A stretch of 64,000 nucleotides of DNA from Bradyrhizobium sp. CCGB01 (GTDB lineage Bacteria > Pseudomonadota > Alphaproteobacteria > Rhizobiales > Xanthobacteraceae): the NCBI RefSeq assembly GCF_024199795.1, contig NZ_JANADK010000001.1, forward strand, positions 2,666,001 through 2,730,000, written 5' to 3'. A program made the translations under genes and the position numbers. Below the pieces are notes generated by a model. The model had not been told where the DNA came from and did not search any database. It saw only the letters and a list, made by a program, of their open reading frames with translations. Numbering within the stretch: position 1 is the stretch's first letter; every line of letters starts with the position of its first letter. Shown here piece by piece: positions 25,784 to 36,192 of this stretch.

Positions 25784-26719
25784 ATGGCGCATGCGCCGGA
25801 TGTCCTGATTTGCGAGGTCGGCCCTCGCGATGGCCTGCAAAACCTGGACGTGTTCGTTCCCACCGAAGCCAAATGCGCGCTGATCGATGTGATCGCCGCC
25901 GCCGGCATGCGCGAGATCGACGCGGGATCCTTCGTGCCGCCGAAGGTCGTGCCGCAATTCGCCGATGTCGACGCGGTGATGGCGCACGCCCTCGCGCACA
26001 AGACCGCGACCATCGGTGCACTCGTGCCGAACGTGAAGGGCGCCGAGCGCGCCATCGCCGCCGGTGTCGACGCCGTGTACTTCGTCATCTCCGCCAGCGA
26101 GACGCACAACCGCGCCAATGTGCGCCGCTCGATCGAGGAGCAGCTCGAGGGGTTTCGCGCGGTCCGCGCCGCGATCGACGCCTGTCCGGCGGACCGGCGG
26201 CCGCACCTGATGGGCGCGATCTCCACCTCCTTCGGCTGCTCGCTGGAAGGCGAAGTGAGTGAAGCGGCGGTGTGCCGGGTCGCGCGCGCCTTTGCCGAAG
26301 CCGGCGCCGATGAGATCGGGCTCGCCGACACCGTCGGCTATGCCACCCCGAAACTGATCAGGCAGATCGTCGAAGCCGTCAGGCGCGACGTCGGATCGCA
26401 AATGACGCTGCGGCTTCATCTGCACGACACGCTTGGCGCCGGCCTTGCCAATGCCGTCGCCGGCCTCGAAGCCGGGATCCGGCGTTTCGACGCCGCGGTG
26501 TCGGGACTTGGCGGCTGCCCCTTCGCTCCCGGTGCCCGCGGCAACATCGTCACTGAGGATCTCGTGTTCATGCTGGAACGCATGGGACTTTCCACCGGCA
26601 TCGACCTGGACCGCCTGATGCAGACGCGCGAGATTCTGGCCCGCCATATCGCGGCAAGACATCTGACCGGGCACCTGCACGAGGCCGGCATTCCCAAGGT
26701 GCTGCGGAGGGCGGCATGA
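25784..26719 (+). CDS. Hydroxymethylglutaryl-CoA lyase-like (DRE-TIM) enzyme
   Basis: This 311-residue member of the DRE-TIM metallolyase family has the catalytic/metal motif EVGPRDGLQN (Arg21, Asp22), SASETHN (the family's GASE-X-HN block), HLHDTLGAGLAN (metal-binding His-X-His), and the signature GLGGCPFAPGARGN with the conserved Cys. It would cleave HMG-CoA or a close analogue to acetyl-CoA and an oxo acid. It overlaps the CoA-transferase gene by 4 bases (ATGA), so the two are translationally coupled. Confidence 0.88.
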   Translation: MAHAPDVLICEVGPRDGLQNLDVFVPTEAKCALIDVIAAAGMREIDAGSFVPPKVVPQFADVDAVMAHALAHKTATIGALVPNVKGAERAIAAGVDAVYFVISASETHNRANVRRSIEEQLEGFRAVRAAIDACPADRRPHLMGAISTSFGCSLEGEVSEAAVCRVARAFAEAGADEIGLADTVGYATPKLIRQIVEAVRRDVGSQMTLRLHLHDTLGAGLANAVAGLEAGIRRFDAAVSGLGGCPFAPGARGNIVTEDLVFMLERMGLSTGIDLDRLMQTREILARHIAARHLTGHLHEAGIPKVLRRAA

Positions 26720-27933
26720 CGGTCGCGGCCGAGACGGTATCGGAGCTGCGTCCGCTCGCCGGCATTCGTGTCATCGAGTTCAGCCAGATGGTGATGGGGC
26801 CGAGTTGTGGCTTGATCCTCGCCGATCTCGGCGCCGACGTGATCAAGGTCGAACCGCCCAAGGGCGACCGCACCCGCTATTTCAAGGGTCCCGCGGCCGG
26901 CTTCTTCGCCACCTACAGCCGCAACAAGCGCAGCATCGCGTTGGACACGTCGACCGCGGAAGGCCAGAACATCGCGCGGCGGCTGATCGAGGACAGCGAC
27001 GTCCTGATCGAGAATTTCCGGCCCGGCCTGCTGAAGCGGATCGGTCTCGATTACGAGTCGGTTGCCGCTTTTGCGCCACGCCTGATCTACTGCTCGCTCA
27101 AGGGCTATCTGCCCGGCCCCTACGAGAACCGCCTCGCGCTCGACGAGGTCGTGCAGATGATGGGCGGTCTCGCCTACATGACCGGCTTGCCGGACCGGCC
27201 GATGCGCGCCGGCGCCTCGGTCAACGACGTCATGGGCGGCATGTTCGGCGTGATCGCGATCCAGGCCGCACTGGCCGAGAGGCAGCGCACCGGCCGCGGC
27301 CGCTACATCCAGAGTGCGCTCTACGAGAACAACGTGTTCCTGATGGCGCAGGCCATGATGTGCGAGGTGGTCAGCGGCCAACCCTCGATCCCGTATTCCA
27401 TCAAGGACAGTCCCTGGCCGGTCTACGATCTCTTCGACACCAGGGACGGCTCGAAGCTGTTCGTCACCATCGTCGGTGAGGAGCAGTGGGAGGCGTTCTG
27501 CCGCGCCTTCGATCGCGAATCCTGGCTTGGCGATCCGCGCTTTGCGACCAGCAACGATCGTGTCGACCATCGCGGCTGGCTGATCCCCGAGATCGCCAAG
27601 ATCTTCAAGCAATGGGACAAGGCCGATCTCGCTGCGCGCCTCGATCAGCTCGATCTGCCCTACGCGCCGGTGAACAAGCCCGGCGATCTCTTCGATGACC
27701 CGCATCTGAACCAGTCGGGCGGGCTGACCGACATTCACCTGCCCGATGGCGGCGAGGCGAAGACACCGCTGTTGCCGATCTCCATGGACGGCCGCCGCCT
27801 GCCCAACCGCTACGACCCGCCGCAGATCGGCGAGCAGACGCGCGAGATCCTGACCGAGATCGGCATGTCGTCGAGCGAAATCGAAACGCTGCAGAGAGCA
27901 GGAACGATCCGGATTGCGCCAACGCCGTCCTGA
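26716..27933 (+). CDS. CaiB/BaiF family (class III) CoA transferase
   Basis: This 405-residue enzyme has the family's N-terminal block VMGPSCGLILADLGADVIKVEPPKGD, LDTSTAEGQNIARRL, NFRPGLLKRIGLDYESV, and the catalytic Asp in LALDEVVQMMGGLAYMTG. It transfers CoA between organic acids. The position between a lyase and an ABC uptake system suggests it activates the imported acid, which the lyase then cleaves. The identity of the acid is not shown. Confidence 0.9.
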   Translation: MTVAAETVSELRPLAGIRVIEFSQMVMGPSCGLILADLGADVIKVEPPKGDRTRYFKGPAAGFFATYSRNKRSIALDTSTAEGQNIARRLIEDSDVLIENFRPGLLKRIGLDYESVAAFAPRLIYCSLKGYLPGPYENRLALDEVVQMMGGLAYMTGLPDRPMRAGASVNDVMGGMFGVIAIQAALAERQRTGRGRYIQSALYENNVFLMAQAMMCEVVSGQPSIPYSIKDSPWPVYDLFDTRDGSKLFVTIVGEEQWEAFCRAFDRESWLGDPRFATSNDRVDHRGWLIPEIAKIFKQWDKADLAARLDQLDLPYAPVNKPGDLFDDPHLNQSGGLTDIHLPDGGEAKTPLLPISMDGRRLPNRYDPPQIGEQTREILTEIGMSSSEIETLQRAGTIRIAPTPS

Positions 27934-27971
27934 CGAACAGATCGATCAAGCAAGAACCGAGGGAGGAGCAC

Positions 27972-29015
27972 ATGAACATCACCAGGCGCCAGGCGCTGAT
28001 CGCAGGCTCCACGTTGGCCGGCGCATCGATGCTGTCCGGGCAGCTCCGCGCCGAGACCAAGCAGGTGTCGCTCGCCTTCGGGCCGGTGTCGCCGGTCTAT
28101 GCCATCGGCATGATCGCCGAGCTGAAGGGGTACTTCAAAGACGAGGGACTCGACTCCAAACTCATCACCGGCAACGCCGGCACATTCGGTCGCCAGACGC
28201 TGGCGGCGGGACAGGCATTGTTCGCGCATGGCGATGCCAGCCATCCGCTCCAGCTCAGCGCGCGCGGCAAGCCCTGCAAGATCCTGCTCGCGACCGAGAT
28301 GGTGTGCTCTTACGCCAACATCATGGTCCGGCAGGACCTGTACGAGAGCGGCATCAATTCGGTCGAGAAGCTTGCGGAGTACAAGCGAGACGGCGCCAAG
28401 CCGATCGTCGCGGCCACCGCGATCGGCTCGGGCACCTGGGTGTTCGGCACCTACGTGTTCGAGGCGCGCGGGCTCGGCGACAAGGTGAACTGGGTCGCCG
28501 GCGGCGGGCCCAACACGATGTTTCCGTCGCTGCAGACCAAGCAGTTCGACGCCATCATGGCGCCGCCGAGCTGGGTCGTCGAAGTCGACAAGAAGGGTTT
28601 TGGCAAGACGATCTACGACACCTCGAAACCCGGCGTGTTCGAGAAGGATTTTGGCGGAACGCTGCCCGTACTCGTGATCTACACGCTGCAGGACACGGTG
28701 GAGCAGGACAAGGCGATGGTGCAGGCCTATGTCAATGCCATCTACCGCGCGATGGCGTTCGTGAAAGCGACGCCGCTGGCGGACGTGCAGGCGCTGGTCA
28801 CGCCGAAATATTTCTCCGGCATCGACCCCGATGCGGTCAGCGCCGAGCTCGGCTTCGACAAGTCGACCTGGGGCTATGACGGTGTCATCGACAAGGCCGC
28901 GTTCGAACGCGGCGCCAAGCCCTGGTACCGCAAGGGCACCGACATTCCCGAGACGAAATACGAGGATGTCGTCGACATGAGCTTCCTCCAGGCGGCCAGG
29001 GCGAAATACAAATGA
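27972..29015 (+). CDS. ABC transporter substrate-binding protein (NMT1/TauA-like)
   Basis: This 347-residue periplasmic solute-binding protein has a signal sequence with twin arginine-like residues (NITRRQALIAGSTLAGASML). The NMT1/ABC-type nitrate-taurine-sulfonate fold follows (LAFGPVSPVYAIGMIAELKGYFKDEGL). It overlaps the ATP-binding gene by 4 bases. A strong GAGGGAGGAGCAC site precedes the ATG. Ligand is unknown; the associated CoA transferase and lyase argue for a carboxylic or sulfonic acid. Confidence 0.88.
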   Translation: MNITRRQALIAGSTLAGASMLSGQLRAETKQVSLAFGPVSPVYAIGMIAELKGYFKDEGLDSKLITGNAGTFGRQTLAAGQALFAHGDASHPLQLSARGKPCKILLATEMVCSYANIMVRQDLYESGINSVEKLAEYKRDGAKPIVAATAIGSGTWVFGTYVFEARGLGDKVNWVAGGGPNTMFPSLQTKQFDAIMAPPSWVVEVDKKGFGKTIYDTSKPGVFEKDFGGTLPVLVIYTLQDTVEQDKAMVQAYVNAIYRAMAFVKATPLADVQALVTPKYFSGIDPDAVSAELGFDKSTWGYDGVIDKAAFERGAKPWYRKGTDIPETKYEDVVDMSFLQAARAKYK

Positions 29016-29860
29016 TCGCCGCGCCAGGTCCGGGCCTTACGCTCGCGCGAAACGAGGACGAGAGAGCCGCGCCGCGCACCCGCATCGCGGTGCAAGCTCT
29101 CGCCAAACGCTTCAACGCGTCCGGCCGCGAGTTCGTCGCGGTCGACGACGTCTCCTTCGAGGTCAAGCAGGGTGAATTCGTCGCGCTGCTCGGTCCTTCC
29201 GGCTGCGGCAAGAGCACCATCCTCAACATGGTCGCGGGACTGTTGCCGCGCTCGGGCGGACGCATCCTGATCGATGAGGACACGGTCGAGACCGGCAAGG
29301 TCAACCCCAGGGTCGGCTATGTCTTCCAGCGCGACACGCTGTTTCCCTGGCGAACCGTGGAGCAGAACATCGGCTATGGGCTGGAGATCGCGGGGCTGCC
29401 TAGGACCGAGCGCGCCGGGCGCGTCGCCTCGGCCGTCGACAAGGCCGGGCTCTCGGGTTTTGCGCAGAGCTTTCCCCGCATGCTGTCCGGCGGCATGCGC
29501 CAGCGCGTCGCCTTGATGCGTACGCTGATCCTGGAGCCCGAGATCCTGCTGATGGACGAGCCGTTCGGCGCGCTCGACACCCACACCAAGCTCGAGATGC
29601 ACAAGACGCTGCTGGAGATCTGGGAACGCGAGCGGCAGACTGTGCTGTTCGTGACCCACGATCTCGGCGAAGCCTTGACGCTGGCGAGCCGCATCATCCT
29701 GCTCTCGGCGCGGCCCGGCAGGCTCAAGGAAGACTTCGACGTCGCCATCCCGCGGCCGCGCGATCCCGTGGCCGTGCGCGGGACCGCCGAATTCGGCCGC
29801 CTCTACTCTCACATCTGGCATTCCCTCGGCGAGGAATTCCGCCGCACCAGGGCCGACTGA
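29012..29860 (+). CDS. ABC transporter ATP-binding protein (TauB/SsuB-like)
   Basis: This 282-residue ATPase has Walker A GPSGCGKST (about residues 67-75), Q-loop FQRDTLFPW, signature LSGGMRQRVALMRTL, Walker B ILLMDEPFGALDT and switch His in VTHDLGEAL. It energises the permease encoded 2 bases downstream. The N-terminal extension of about 30 residues (Ala/Arg-rich) is longer than usual and contains other possible starts. Confidence 0.93.
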   Translation: MIAAPGPGLTLARNEDERAAPRTRIAVQALAKRFNASGREFVAVDDVSFEVKQGEFVALLGPSGCGKSTILNMVAGLLPRSGGRILIDEDTVETGKVNPRVGYVFQRDTLFPWRTVEQNIGYGLEIAGLPRTERAGRVASAVDKAGLSGFAQSFPRMLSGGMRQRVALMRTLILEPEILLMDEPFGALDTHTKLEMHKTLLEIWERERQTVLFVTHDLGEALTLASRIILLSARPGRLKEDFDVAIPRPRDPVAVRGTAEFGRLYSHIWHSLGEEFRRTRAD

Positions 29861-29862
29861 CC

Positions 29863-30714
29863 ATGTCCAACAGCCGTACCGCCGTCCTGTTCTGGCAAGT
29901 GGCCATCCTCGTACTGGTTCTCGTCGTCTGGCAGTGGGGCTTTGAATGGAGCAAGGCGCTGTTGCCGAAGGCCTATGTGCCGAAAATCCTCGATCCGTAT
30001 TTCGTCGCCAAGCCATCGCTGATCTGGCAGAGCTTCCTGCGGCTTGGCTGCTTTGCCGATTCCGCCGGCTTTGCCGCCTGCATCAACGGCAGCGACAACA
30101 ATCTGTGGCTCGCCACGCTCGTCACGCTGAAGAACACCTGGTGGGGATTTCTGTTCGGGTCGGCGAGCGGAATCGCCGCTGGCCTGGTCCTCGGCCGTTC
30201 GGACTTCCTTGCCCGCGTGTTCGGGCCCTACGTCGTGGCGCTCAATTCGATACCGCGCATCGCGCTGGTGCCGCTGGTCATCCTGATCTTCGGCCTTGGC
30301 GATCTCTCCAAGATTGCCACTGCCTGGCTCGTCGTTTTCTTCGTGGTGTTCTTCAATACCTTTGAGGGAACGCGTGCGGTCGACCGCGACCAGATCGCCG
30401 CCGCCCGTCTGCTGGGTGCCAGCGAATTCACCGTGCTGCGCACGGTCGTGATCCCGTCCGCACTGGCCTGGGTGTTCGCGTCGCTGTTGCCGGCCGTATC
30501 TTTTGCGCTGATCGGCGTCATCGTCGGCGAATTCATCGGTGCCGAGCGCGGGCTCGGCAAGCTGATCATCGAGGCTGAGGCGCGCGCCAATGCCAGCGAG
30601 ATGATGGTCGCCATCTTCGTCATGATGTTCGTCGGGATTGTGCTGGCGATCGCCGTGCGTTCGCTGCAGTCCTACCTGCTGCGATGGCAGCCGCAATTCG
30701 AGCCGTCGGCCTAG
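29863..30714 (+). CDS. ABC transporter permease (TauC/SsuC-like)
   Basis: This 283-residue inner-membrane permease has about six transmembrane segments and the BPD_transp_1 cytoplasmic coupling motif EGTRAVDRDQIAAARLLGASEFTVLRTVVIPSAL (EAA loop). It closes the operon lyase-CoA transferase-SBP-ATPase-permease. The spacing to the upstream ATPase is 2 bases. Confidence 0.93.
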   Translation: MSNSRTAVLFWQVAILVLVLVVWQWGFEWSKALLPKAYVPKILDPYFVAKPSLIWQSFLRLGCFADSAGFAACINGSDNNLWLATLVTLKNTWWGFLFGSASGIAAGLVLGRSDFLARVFGPYVVALNSIPRIALVPLVILIFGLGDLSKIATAWLVVFFVVFFNTFEGTRAVDRDQIAAARLLGASEFTVLRTVVIPSALAWVFASLLPAVSFALIGVIVGEFIGAERGLGKLIIEAEARANASEMMVAIFVMMFVGIVLAIAVRSLQSYLLRWQPQFEPSA

Positions 30715-30754
30715 CAGTCCGGAAGCAATCGGACGGTGGGCGGCAGGTACCGCG

Positions 30755-32029
30755 TCACCGGCTGAATCGGGCCACCAGCTCGACATGCGGCGTGTGGCGG
30801 AACTGGTCGACCGGCACCACGGTCTCGATCCTGTAGCCGCCGTCGATGAGGAGCCGCGCGTCGCGGGCGAAGGTTGCGGCGTTGCAGGACACCGCGATCA
30901 CGACGGGCACCTTGCTCGCAGCGAGTTTCAGCGCCTGCGCCTGCGCGCCCTGGCGCGGCGGATCGAACACCACGGCGTCGAAGTCGCGCAGCTCCGGCGG
31001 CACCAGCGGGCGGCGGAACAGGTCGCGCGGCTCGGCCTTGACCGGCTTCAGCCCGGGTGTGCGCGCGGCCTTCACAAGCGCGGCGACGGCGCCGGCGTCG
31101 TTGTCATAGGCGGTGACGCGGGCCTTCTCGGCGAGCCTCAGCGCAAACGGACCGACGCCGCAGAAGAGATCGAGAACCTCCTTGGCCTTGCCGACGCGCT
31201 CGGCGACGAGAGACGCCAGCGCCTCCTCGCCCGCGACCGTTGCCTGCAGGAACGAGCCCGGCGGCAATGTCACGTCAGTGCGGCCCATCTTGACCGTCGG
31301 TGGCAGACGCTGCAGCACCAGCTCGCCATGCCGCGTCAGCCGTGCCAGGCGATGCTGCTCGGCGACGCGCGAGAGTGCAGTGACGAGCGGTGTCGGCAGC
31401 GGGCCGGAGCCGCGGACGTCGACATCGAGGCCGTTGGCGGTCGCGGTGACCTGGATGTCCAGCGGCTTCGTCACCGGCATTCTGGACGTCAGCGGTTCGG
31501 CAAGCGCCCAGGCGGCGTCGAGCGCACCCTCGAGCCCGGGATCGAGGATCGGGCAGCGATGGATCGGGATCACGTCGTGCGAGCTCGCCGCCGAGAAGCC
31601 GACCTTGAGGACGTCGTGCGTGCCGAACCGGCCGTGCAGCGTGACGCGCCGGCGGCCCGCGCCATGGGCATCGACCAGCGGCGCCACCTCGCAGTCGATG
31701 CCGGCCTGGGCCAGCGTCTCGACCACGATGCCGCGCTTCCAGGCGTGGTACGGTTCGGGCGCCCAGTGCTGGATGGCGCAGCCGCCGCAGATGCCGAAAT
31801 GCGGGCAGAACGGCTCGATGCGATCGGGGCTGGCGACATCGACCGCGAGCAGCTTGCGCCGGTCGGGATGGTTGCCGGCGACGTGGTCGACCTCGACGGT
31901 CTCGCCGCCGAGCGTGTAGGGCACGTAGATCGCTTCGCCGGCCTCGAGGCAGACGCCGTCGCCGCGATGGCCGACGTGATCGATCCTCACGCGCTCAACC
32001 ACGGCGCGCGCCCAGGAAGAATTCGACAT
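30755..32029 (-). CDS. 23S rRNA/tRNA (uracil-5-)-type methyltransferase, RumA/TrmA-like
   Basis: This 424-residue enzyme has an N-terminal TRAM-like domain, a [4Fe-4S] motif [10 protein letters not shown] (about residues 94-103), SAM-binding [11 protein letters not shown] and the catalytic nucleophile region [15 protein letters not shown] near the C-terminus. These define the RlmD/RumA/TrmA m5U group; the exact RNA target is not decidable. Its 5' end overlaps tlyA by 35 bases. A GTG at 32,002 is an alternative start that would leave only an 8-base overlap. Confidence 0.9.
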   Translation of the reverse strand: MSNSSWARAVVERVRIDHVGHRGDGVCLEAGEAIYVPYTLGGETVEVDHVAGNHPDRRKLLAVDVASPDRIEPFCPHFGICGGCAIQHWAPEPYHAWKRGIVVETLAQAGIDCEVAPLVDAHGAGRRRVTLHGRFGTHDVLKVGFSAASSHDVIPIHRCPILDPGLEGALDAAWALAEPLTSRMPVTKPLDIQVTATANGLDVDVRGSGPLPTPLVTALSRVAEQHRLARLTRHGELVLQRLPPTVKMGRTDVTLPPGSFLQATVAGEEALASLVAERVGKAKEVLDLFCGVGPFALRLAEKARVTAYDNDAGAVAALVKAARTPGLKPVKAEPRDLFRRPLVPPELRDFDAVVFDPPRQGAQAQALKLAASKVPVVIAVSCNAATFARDARLLIDGGYRIETVVPVDQFRHTPHVELVARFSR

Positions 32030-32729
32030 TGCCGTCGCCGCCCGTGATCGGGGAGGGGAACACCTCGATATCGGTGCAGCCGAGCGAGGCGGCGAAGGCC
32101 GCGATGTCGTCGCAGATCTCCCGGTGCACGGCGGCGTCGCGGATGATGCCCTTCTTGTTGTGCTTCCGCTCGGCCTCGAACTGCGGCTTGATCAGCGCCA
32201 GCAGGCTCATCGGCGCCGCTGCCAGCGACAGCGCCACGGGCAGCACCGTCTTGAGCGAGATGAAGCTGACATCGATGACGACGACATCGGGCCGCGCCGG
32301 CAGCCGCTTGCCGTCATAGCTGCGGATGTCGGTCTCCTCCATCGACACGATCTTGGGATGGTCGCGCAGCGAGGGATGCAACTGGCTGGTGCCGACATCG
32401 ATTGCGAACACCAGGCTGGCGCCGTTCGCCAGCAGCACCTCGGTGAAGCCGCCGGTGGAAGCGCCGACGTCGAGGCAGACATGGTCCTCGATCTCGATGC
32501 TGTAGCGCTCCAGCGCGCCGGCGAGCTTGACGCCGCCACGGGAGACGTAAGGTTGCGCCGGCTCGGCCTGGATCACCGCGTCCTCGGCGATCGTCTCCGA
32601 GGGTTTTGCGACCTGCTTGCCGTCGGCGGTGACGAGCCCGGCCTCGATCGCCGCGCGCGCCCGCGCCCGGCTCTCGAACAGGCCGCGCTCGACCAGCAAC
32701 ACATCCGCACGTTTGCGGGCAGGGGACAT
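31995..32729 (-). CDS. TlyA-family rRNA 2'-O-methyltransferase
   Basis: This 244-residue protein has an N-terminal S4 RNA-binding domain ([27 protein letters not shown]) and an FtsJ-type methyltransferase domain ([30 protein letters not shown]). In TlyA relatives it 2'-O-methylates 16S and 23S rRNA, with hemolysin-like side activity reported in some bacteria. It overlaps the m5U methyltransferase gene, a pair of rRNA/tRNA modifiers. Confidence 0.92.
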   Translation of the reverse strand: MSPARKRADVLLVERGLFESRARARAAIEAGLVTADGKQVAKPSETIAEDAVIQAEPAQPYVSRGGVKLAGALERYSIEIEDHVCLDVGASTGGFTEVLLANGASLVFAIDVGTSQLHPSLRDHPKIVSMEETDIRSYDGKRLPARPDVVVIDVSFISLKTVLPVALSLAAAPMSLLALIKPQFEAERKHNKKGIIRDAAVHREICDDIAAFAASLGCTDIEVFPSPITGGDGNVEFFLGARRG

Positions 32730-32756
32730 CGGCTCTCCGGACGACGATTGAAACGT

Positions 32757-33311
32757 CTATGGTGCGATCAATCGCGCGGCCGCCATCCGGACGCAAGCCT
32801 CGAACGCGGCCAGATCGTGCCAGACGTCAATCGGCATCTGCGCCGGCGTCACCAGCGGGCAGCCGTGCAGTTCCAGCGCATGGATCATCATGAGGTTGTC
32901 GACGAGACCAAAATCCTCGACCGTCAGCCCCTGTGCATCGACCAGCCGTCCGTCCTCGGAGGTCACGTCCACGAAGCGGCCGACACGGTCGGCATAGGCG
33001 GCGCCGTCGTTGGAATAGGCCAGACAGAACTTGCGGCGGCCGGCCATGTAGCCGAGCTCGTAGACCGTGCCGGGATCGGCGCCAGCGCCGCGGAACGGCG
33101 TGAGATTGGCGATGATGACATCGGCCTCGTCCATCATCGCCTCGTTGCCGCAGAAGATCTGCCGCGAGGCGTCGGGCGCGGTGAGGTCGATCGCGTTGTC
33201 GAGGGGGAAGAGGCCGGTGAGGCCGTGCGCGGCGCAGATCGCGGCCTTGCGCCGGCCGATCTCAACCGCATCCGGCAGGAACACGTCGGGACCTGCCAGA
33301 TAGATTTTCAT
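32757..33311 (-). CDS. Nucleoside 2-deoxyribosyltransferase-like protein
   Basis: This 184-residue protein has MKIYLAGPDVFLPDA at its start and the family's DEADVIIANLTPFRGAGADPGTVYELGYMAGRRK, including the nucleophile Glu and phosphate-binding segment. It would transfer deoxyribose between purine/pyrimidine bases, or act as a nucleotide N-glycosidase (RCL-like). I chose ATG 33,311, where homology begins. It lies 37 bases downstream of dxs on the same strand. Confidence 0.85.
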   Translation of the reverse strand: MKIYLAGPDVFLPDAVEIGRRKAAICAAHGLTGLFPLDNAIDLTAPDASRQIFCGNEAMMDEADVIIANLTPFRGAGADPGTVYELGYMAGRRKFCLAYSNDGAAYADRVGRFVDVTSEDGRLVDAQGLTVEDFGLVDNLMMIHALELHGCPLVTPAQMPIDVWHDLAAFEACVRMAAARLIAP

Positions 33312-33348
33312 GGCCGTGAGCCGCTTTGCCGAAGGTCGAAGCTCGCCT

Positions 33349-35277
33349 TCAGGCGAGCTTGACCGTCTCGGTCTTGACGTCCTTGCCGAGCGCCTCGAAC
33401 ACCTTGGCGACGATGCCCTTGGCGTCGAGACCGGCACGGCCGTACATCGCGGCCGGCGTGTCGTGGTCCTGGAACACGTCGGGCAGCACCATGGAGCGGA
33501 AGCGCACCATGCCGCTGTCGAGCGCGCCCTGGTCGGTCAGGAACTGCGCGACATGCGAGCCGAAACCGCCGACAGAGCCTTCCTCGATCGTGATCAGGAT
33601 CTCGTGGTCGCGGGCGAGCTTGAGAACCAGCTCGGTGTCGAGCGGCTTCATGAAGCGCGCATCCGCGATCGTGGTCGAGAGGCCGTGGGCGGCGAGTTCG
33701 TCGGCCGCCTTCTCGCATTCGGCGAGGCGCGTGCCGAAGGAGAGCAGGGCGATCTTGCTGCCCTGGCGGATCATGCGGCCCTTGCCGACCTCGAGCGGAA
33801 CGCCGACTTCGGGCATCTCGATGCCGCGGCCTTCGCCGCGCGGATAGCGCAGCGAGCTCGGACGGTCGTCGATCGCGACCTGGGTCGCCACCATGTGCAC
33901 CAGCTCGGCCTCATCCGCCGCCGCCATGATCACCATGTTCGGCAGGCAGCCGAGATAGGCGTTGTCGAACGAGCCGGCATGCGTCGCGCCGTCGGCGCCG
34001 ACGAGGCCAGCGCGGTCGATGGCGAAGCGGACCGGCAGGTTCTGGATCGCGACGTCGTGCACGATCTGGTCGTAGCCGCGCTGCAGGAAGGTCGAGTAGA
34101 TCGCGCAGAACGGCTTGTAGCCTTCGCTCGCAAGACCGGCGGCGAACGTCACCGCGTGCTGCTCGGCGATGCCGACGTCGAAGGTGCGGTCCGGGAAGGC
34201 CTTGTTGAAGATGTCGACGCCGGTGCCGGACGGCATCGCCGCGGTGATGGCGACGATCTTGTCGTCCTTCTGGGCTTCCTTGACGAGGCTCTGGCCGAAC
34301 ACGTTCTGGTAGGCCGGCGCATTCGGCTTGGCCTTGGCCTGGGTGCCCGTCGCGACGTCGAACTTGACGACGGCGTGGTACTTGTCGGCGGAGGCTTCCG
34401 CCGGGCCATAGCCCTTGCCCTTCTGCGTCACGACGTGGACCAGGATCGGGCCGGTCTCCATGTCGCGCACGTTCTTCAGCACGGGCAGGAGATGGTCGAG
34501 ATTGTGGCCGTCGATCGGGCCGACGTAATAGAAGCCGAGCTCCTCGAACAGCGTGCCGCCGTCCATCATGAAGCCGCGGGAATATTCCTCGACGCGGTTG
34601 GCGCGGTTGGCGATGATCTTGGGCAGGCGCTTGTTGATCTGCTTGGCCGCATCGCGCAGCGTGCGATAGGTCTTGCCGGAGTAGAGCCGCGACAGATAGG
34701 CGCTCATGGCACCCACCGGCGGCGCGATCGACATGTCGTTGTCGTTGAGGATCACGATCAGGCGCGAGTTCATCGCACCGGCGTTGTTCATGGCTTCATA
34801 GGCCATGCCCGCCGACATCGCGCCGTCACCGATTACGGCGATAACGTTGTTCTTGCCGCCGGAGAGGTCACGCGCGACCGCCATGCCGAGGCCGGCGGAA
34901 ATCGAGGTCGAGGAATGTGCCGCGCCGAACGGATCGTAATCGCTCTCGCTGCGCTTGGTGAAGCCGGACAGGCCGCCGCCGGTGCGCAGCGTGCGGATGC
35001 GGTCGCGCCGGCCGGTGAGGATCTTGTGCGGATAGGCCTGGTGGCCGACGTCCCAGATCAGCCGGTCGCGCGGCGTGTCGAAGACGTAATGGATCGCGGT
35101 GGTCAGCTCGACCACGCCGAGGCCCGCGCCGAAGTGACCCCCGGTCACCGAGACGGCGTCGATGGTCTCCTGCCGCAACTCGTCGGCAACCTGACGAACC
35201 TGCTCGATCTTGAGCTTGCGCAGGTCATCCGGCGTCTGGATGGTGTCGAGAAGCGGCGTTTTACTGTATGCGTTCAC
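33349..35277 (-). CDS. dxs: 1-deoxy-D-xylulose-5-phosphate synthase
   Basis: This 642-residue TPP enzyme condenses pyruvate and glyceraldehyde-3-phosphate at the entry to the MEP isoprenoid pathway. It has the TPP-binding [34 protein letters not shown] and the C-terminal transketolase [18 protein letters not shown] with the catalytic Glu/His. I chose the GTG at 35,277 ([14 protein letters not shown]), the usual start of this family in rhizobia. A frame open to 35,334 also exists. Confidence 0.95.
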   Translation of the reverse strand: MNAYSKTPLLDTIQTPDDLRKLKIEQVRQVADELRQETIDAVSVTGGHFGAGLGVVELTTAIHYVFDTPRDRLIWDVGHQAYPHKILTGRRDRIRTLRTGGGLSGFTKRSESDYDPFGAAHSSTSISAGLGMAVARDLSGGKNNVIAVIGDGAMSAGMAYEAMNNAGAMNSRLIVILNDNDMSIAPPVGAMSAYLSRLYSGKTYRTLRDAAKQINKRLPKIIANRANRVEEYSRGFMMDGGTLFEELGFYYVGPIDGHNLDHLLPVLKNVRDMETGPILVHVVTQKGKGYGPAEASADKYHAVVKFDVATGTQAKAKPNAPAYQNVFGQSLVKEAQKDDKIVAITAAMPSGTGVDIFNKAFPDRTFDVGIAEQHAVTFAAGLASEGYKPFCAIYSTFLQRGYDQIVHDVAIQNLPVRFAIDRAGLVGADGATHAGSFDNAYLGCLPNMVIMAAADEAELVHMVATQVAIDDRPSSLRYPRGEGRGIEMPEVGVPLEVGKGRMIRQGSKIALLSFGTRLAECEKAADELAAHGLSTTIADARFMKPLDTELVLKLARDHEILITIEEGSVGGFGSHVAQFLTDQGALDSGMVRFRSMVLPDVFQDHDTPAAMYGRAGLDAKGIVAKVFEALGKDVKTETVKLA

Positions 35278-35813
35278 GGCGATTTCCAATTTGTCAGCGC
35301 CGGAAGATCGTTCCGGTGCGCGATGGGTTTGCACAATATCGGCGCAGCGCGAGTCCTAAAACCGTCGGAGCCACCTGCATGGGGCGAGGCCCCGTCTTCA
35401 AGCTTAGGTGAGCTCAGGTGCGCTCCGGTTCAGTCTCTGTGATCCCTGTCACTTAGATCGGCTTCGTCCGTCCCAGCCAATTCACTAGCAGATTGAAGCG
35501 CTTGTCGTCGGTAATCGGTGCCCACGCAAGGCTTACAAAAAGCCACACTCCGCGCAGCTTTACACCAAAGCTTGGGCCAAAGCCAACCCGCCGGACCGAT
35601 TACCGGCATGCACCTGCAACCCGCGGGCCAGAGTGGTTAATCCTGGTCCCAGCTGTAGGGTTCCAATCTTTGCCCGGTTCTTCGGCAGGATTTTGGGCGA
35701 ATGGAAGGCCATTTTGGACGGATTCGGAGGGCGAGAGGCCCCCCGCGAGCGAGTTCCGCGACCTTTCCGGCGGGCCGCCCCGGCCCCATGAGCGAAATCA
35801 GCCGCGTGCGATC
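35278..35813. other. Long intergenic region upstream of dxs
   Basis: Over 530 bases separate dxs from the xseB terminator. It must contain the dxs promoter. I see no convincing gene; the plus-strand open frame at 35,493-36,179 crosses xseB antisense and has no ribosome site. Confidence 0.4.
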
Positions 35814-35815
35814 AT

Positions 35816-35841
35816 GAAAAAATGCAGGCGGCCGATGCCTG
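35816..35841 (-). terminator. Terminator downstream of xseB
   Basis: On the minus strand CAGGC-ATCGGCC-GCCTG is followed by CATTTTTTC. A second GC hairpin (GGGCGGC/GCCGCCC) lies between it and the xseB stop codon. Confidence 0.7.
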
Positions 35842-35867
35842 AGACGGGCGGCTTTGAACGGCCGCCC

Positions 35868-36119
35868 TTACTGCACGTCGAGCGGCGCGGTTCCGGTGGC
35901 CTGACCGCTGGCATCGGTGGTGATCTTGTCGACTCGCGCCTCGGCCTGGCGCAGCAATTCCTCGCAGCGGCGCTTCAGCGCCTCGCCGCGCTCGTAGATC
36001 GTCACGGATTCCTCGAGCGGCACCTTGCCGTCCTCGAGCCGCTTCACGATCGTTTCGAGTTCCTCGATCGCGCGCTCGAAGGTGAGCCTGGAGACGTCGA
36101 TTTGGGTATTTTCGGCCAT
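35868..36119 (-). CDS. xseB: Exodeoxyribonuclease VII small subunit
   Basis: This 83-residue helical subunit binds XseA to form exonuclease VII, which degrades single-stranded DNA. It has FERAIEELETIVKRLEDGKVPLEESVTIYERGEALKRRCEELL, the standard XseB signature. I chose ATG 36,119 (MAENTQIDVSRLTF). It is downstream of the HDAC-like gene on the same strand; xseA is not adjacent. Confidence 0.93.
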   Translation of the reverse strand: MAENTQIDVSRLTFERAIEELETIVKRLEDGKVPLEESVTIYERGEALKRRCEELLRQAEARVDKITTDASGQATGTAPLDVQ

Positions 36120-36192
36120 ATCCGTTTCCGATTGCCCGATTCGCATTCCTTGCAGAGAAGGGGCGTTTTGCGGGCTTAGTGTGGCGGGATCG

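Noticed and set aside
33310..35442. A 710-codon plus-strand open frame
   Set aside because: It lies entirely antisense to dxs, has His/Arg/Asp/Val-rich low-information sequence typical of the opposite strand of GC-rich genes, and no ribosome site.
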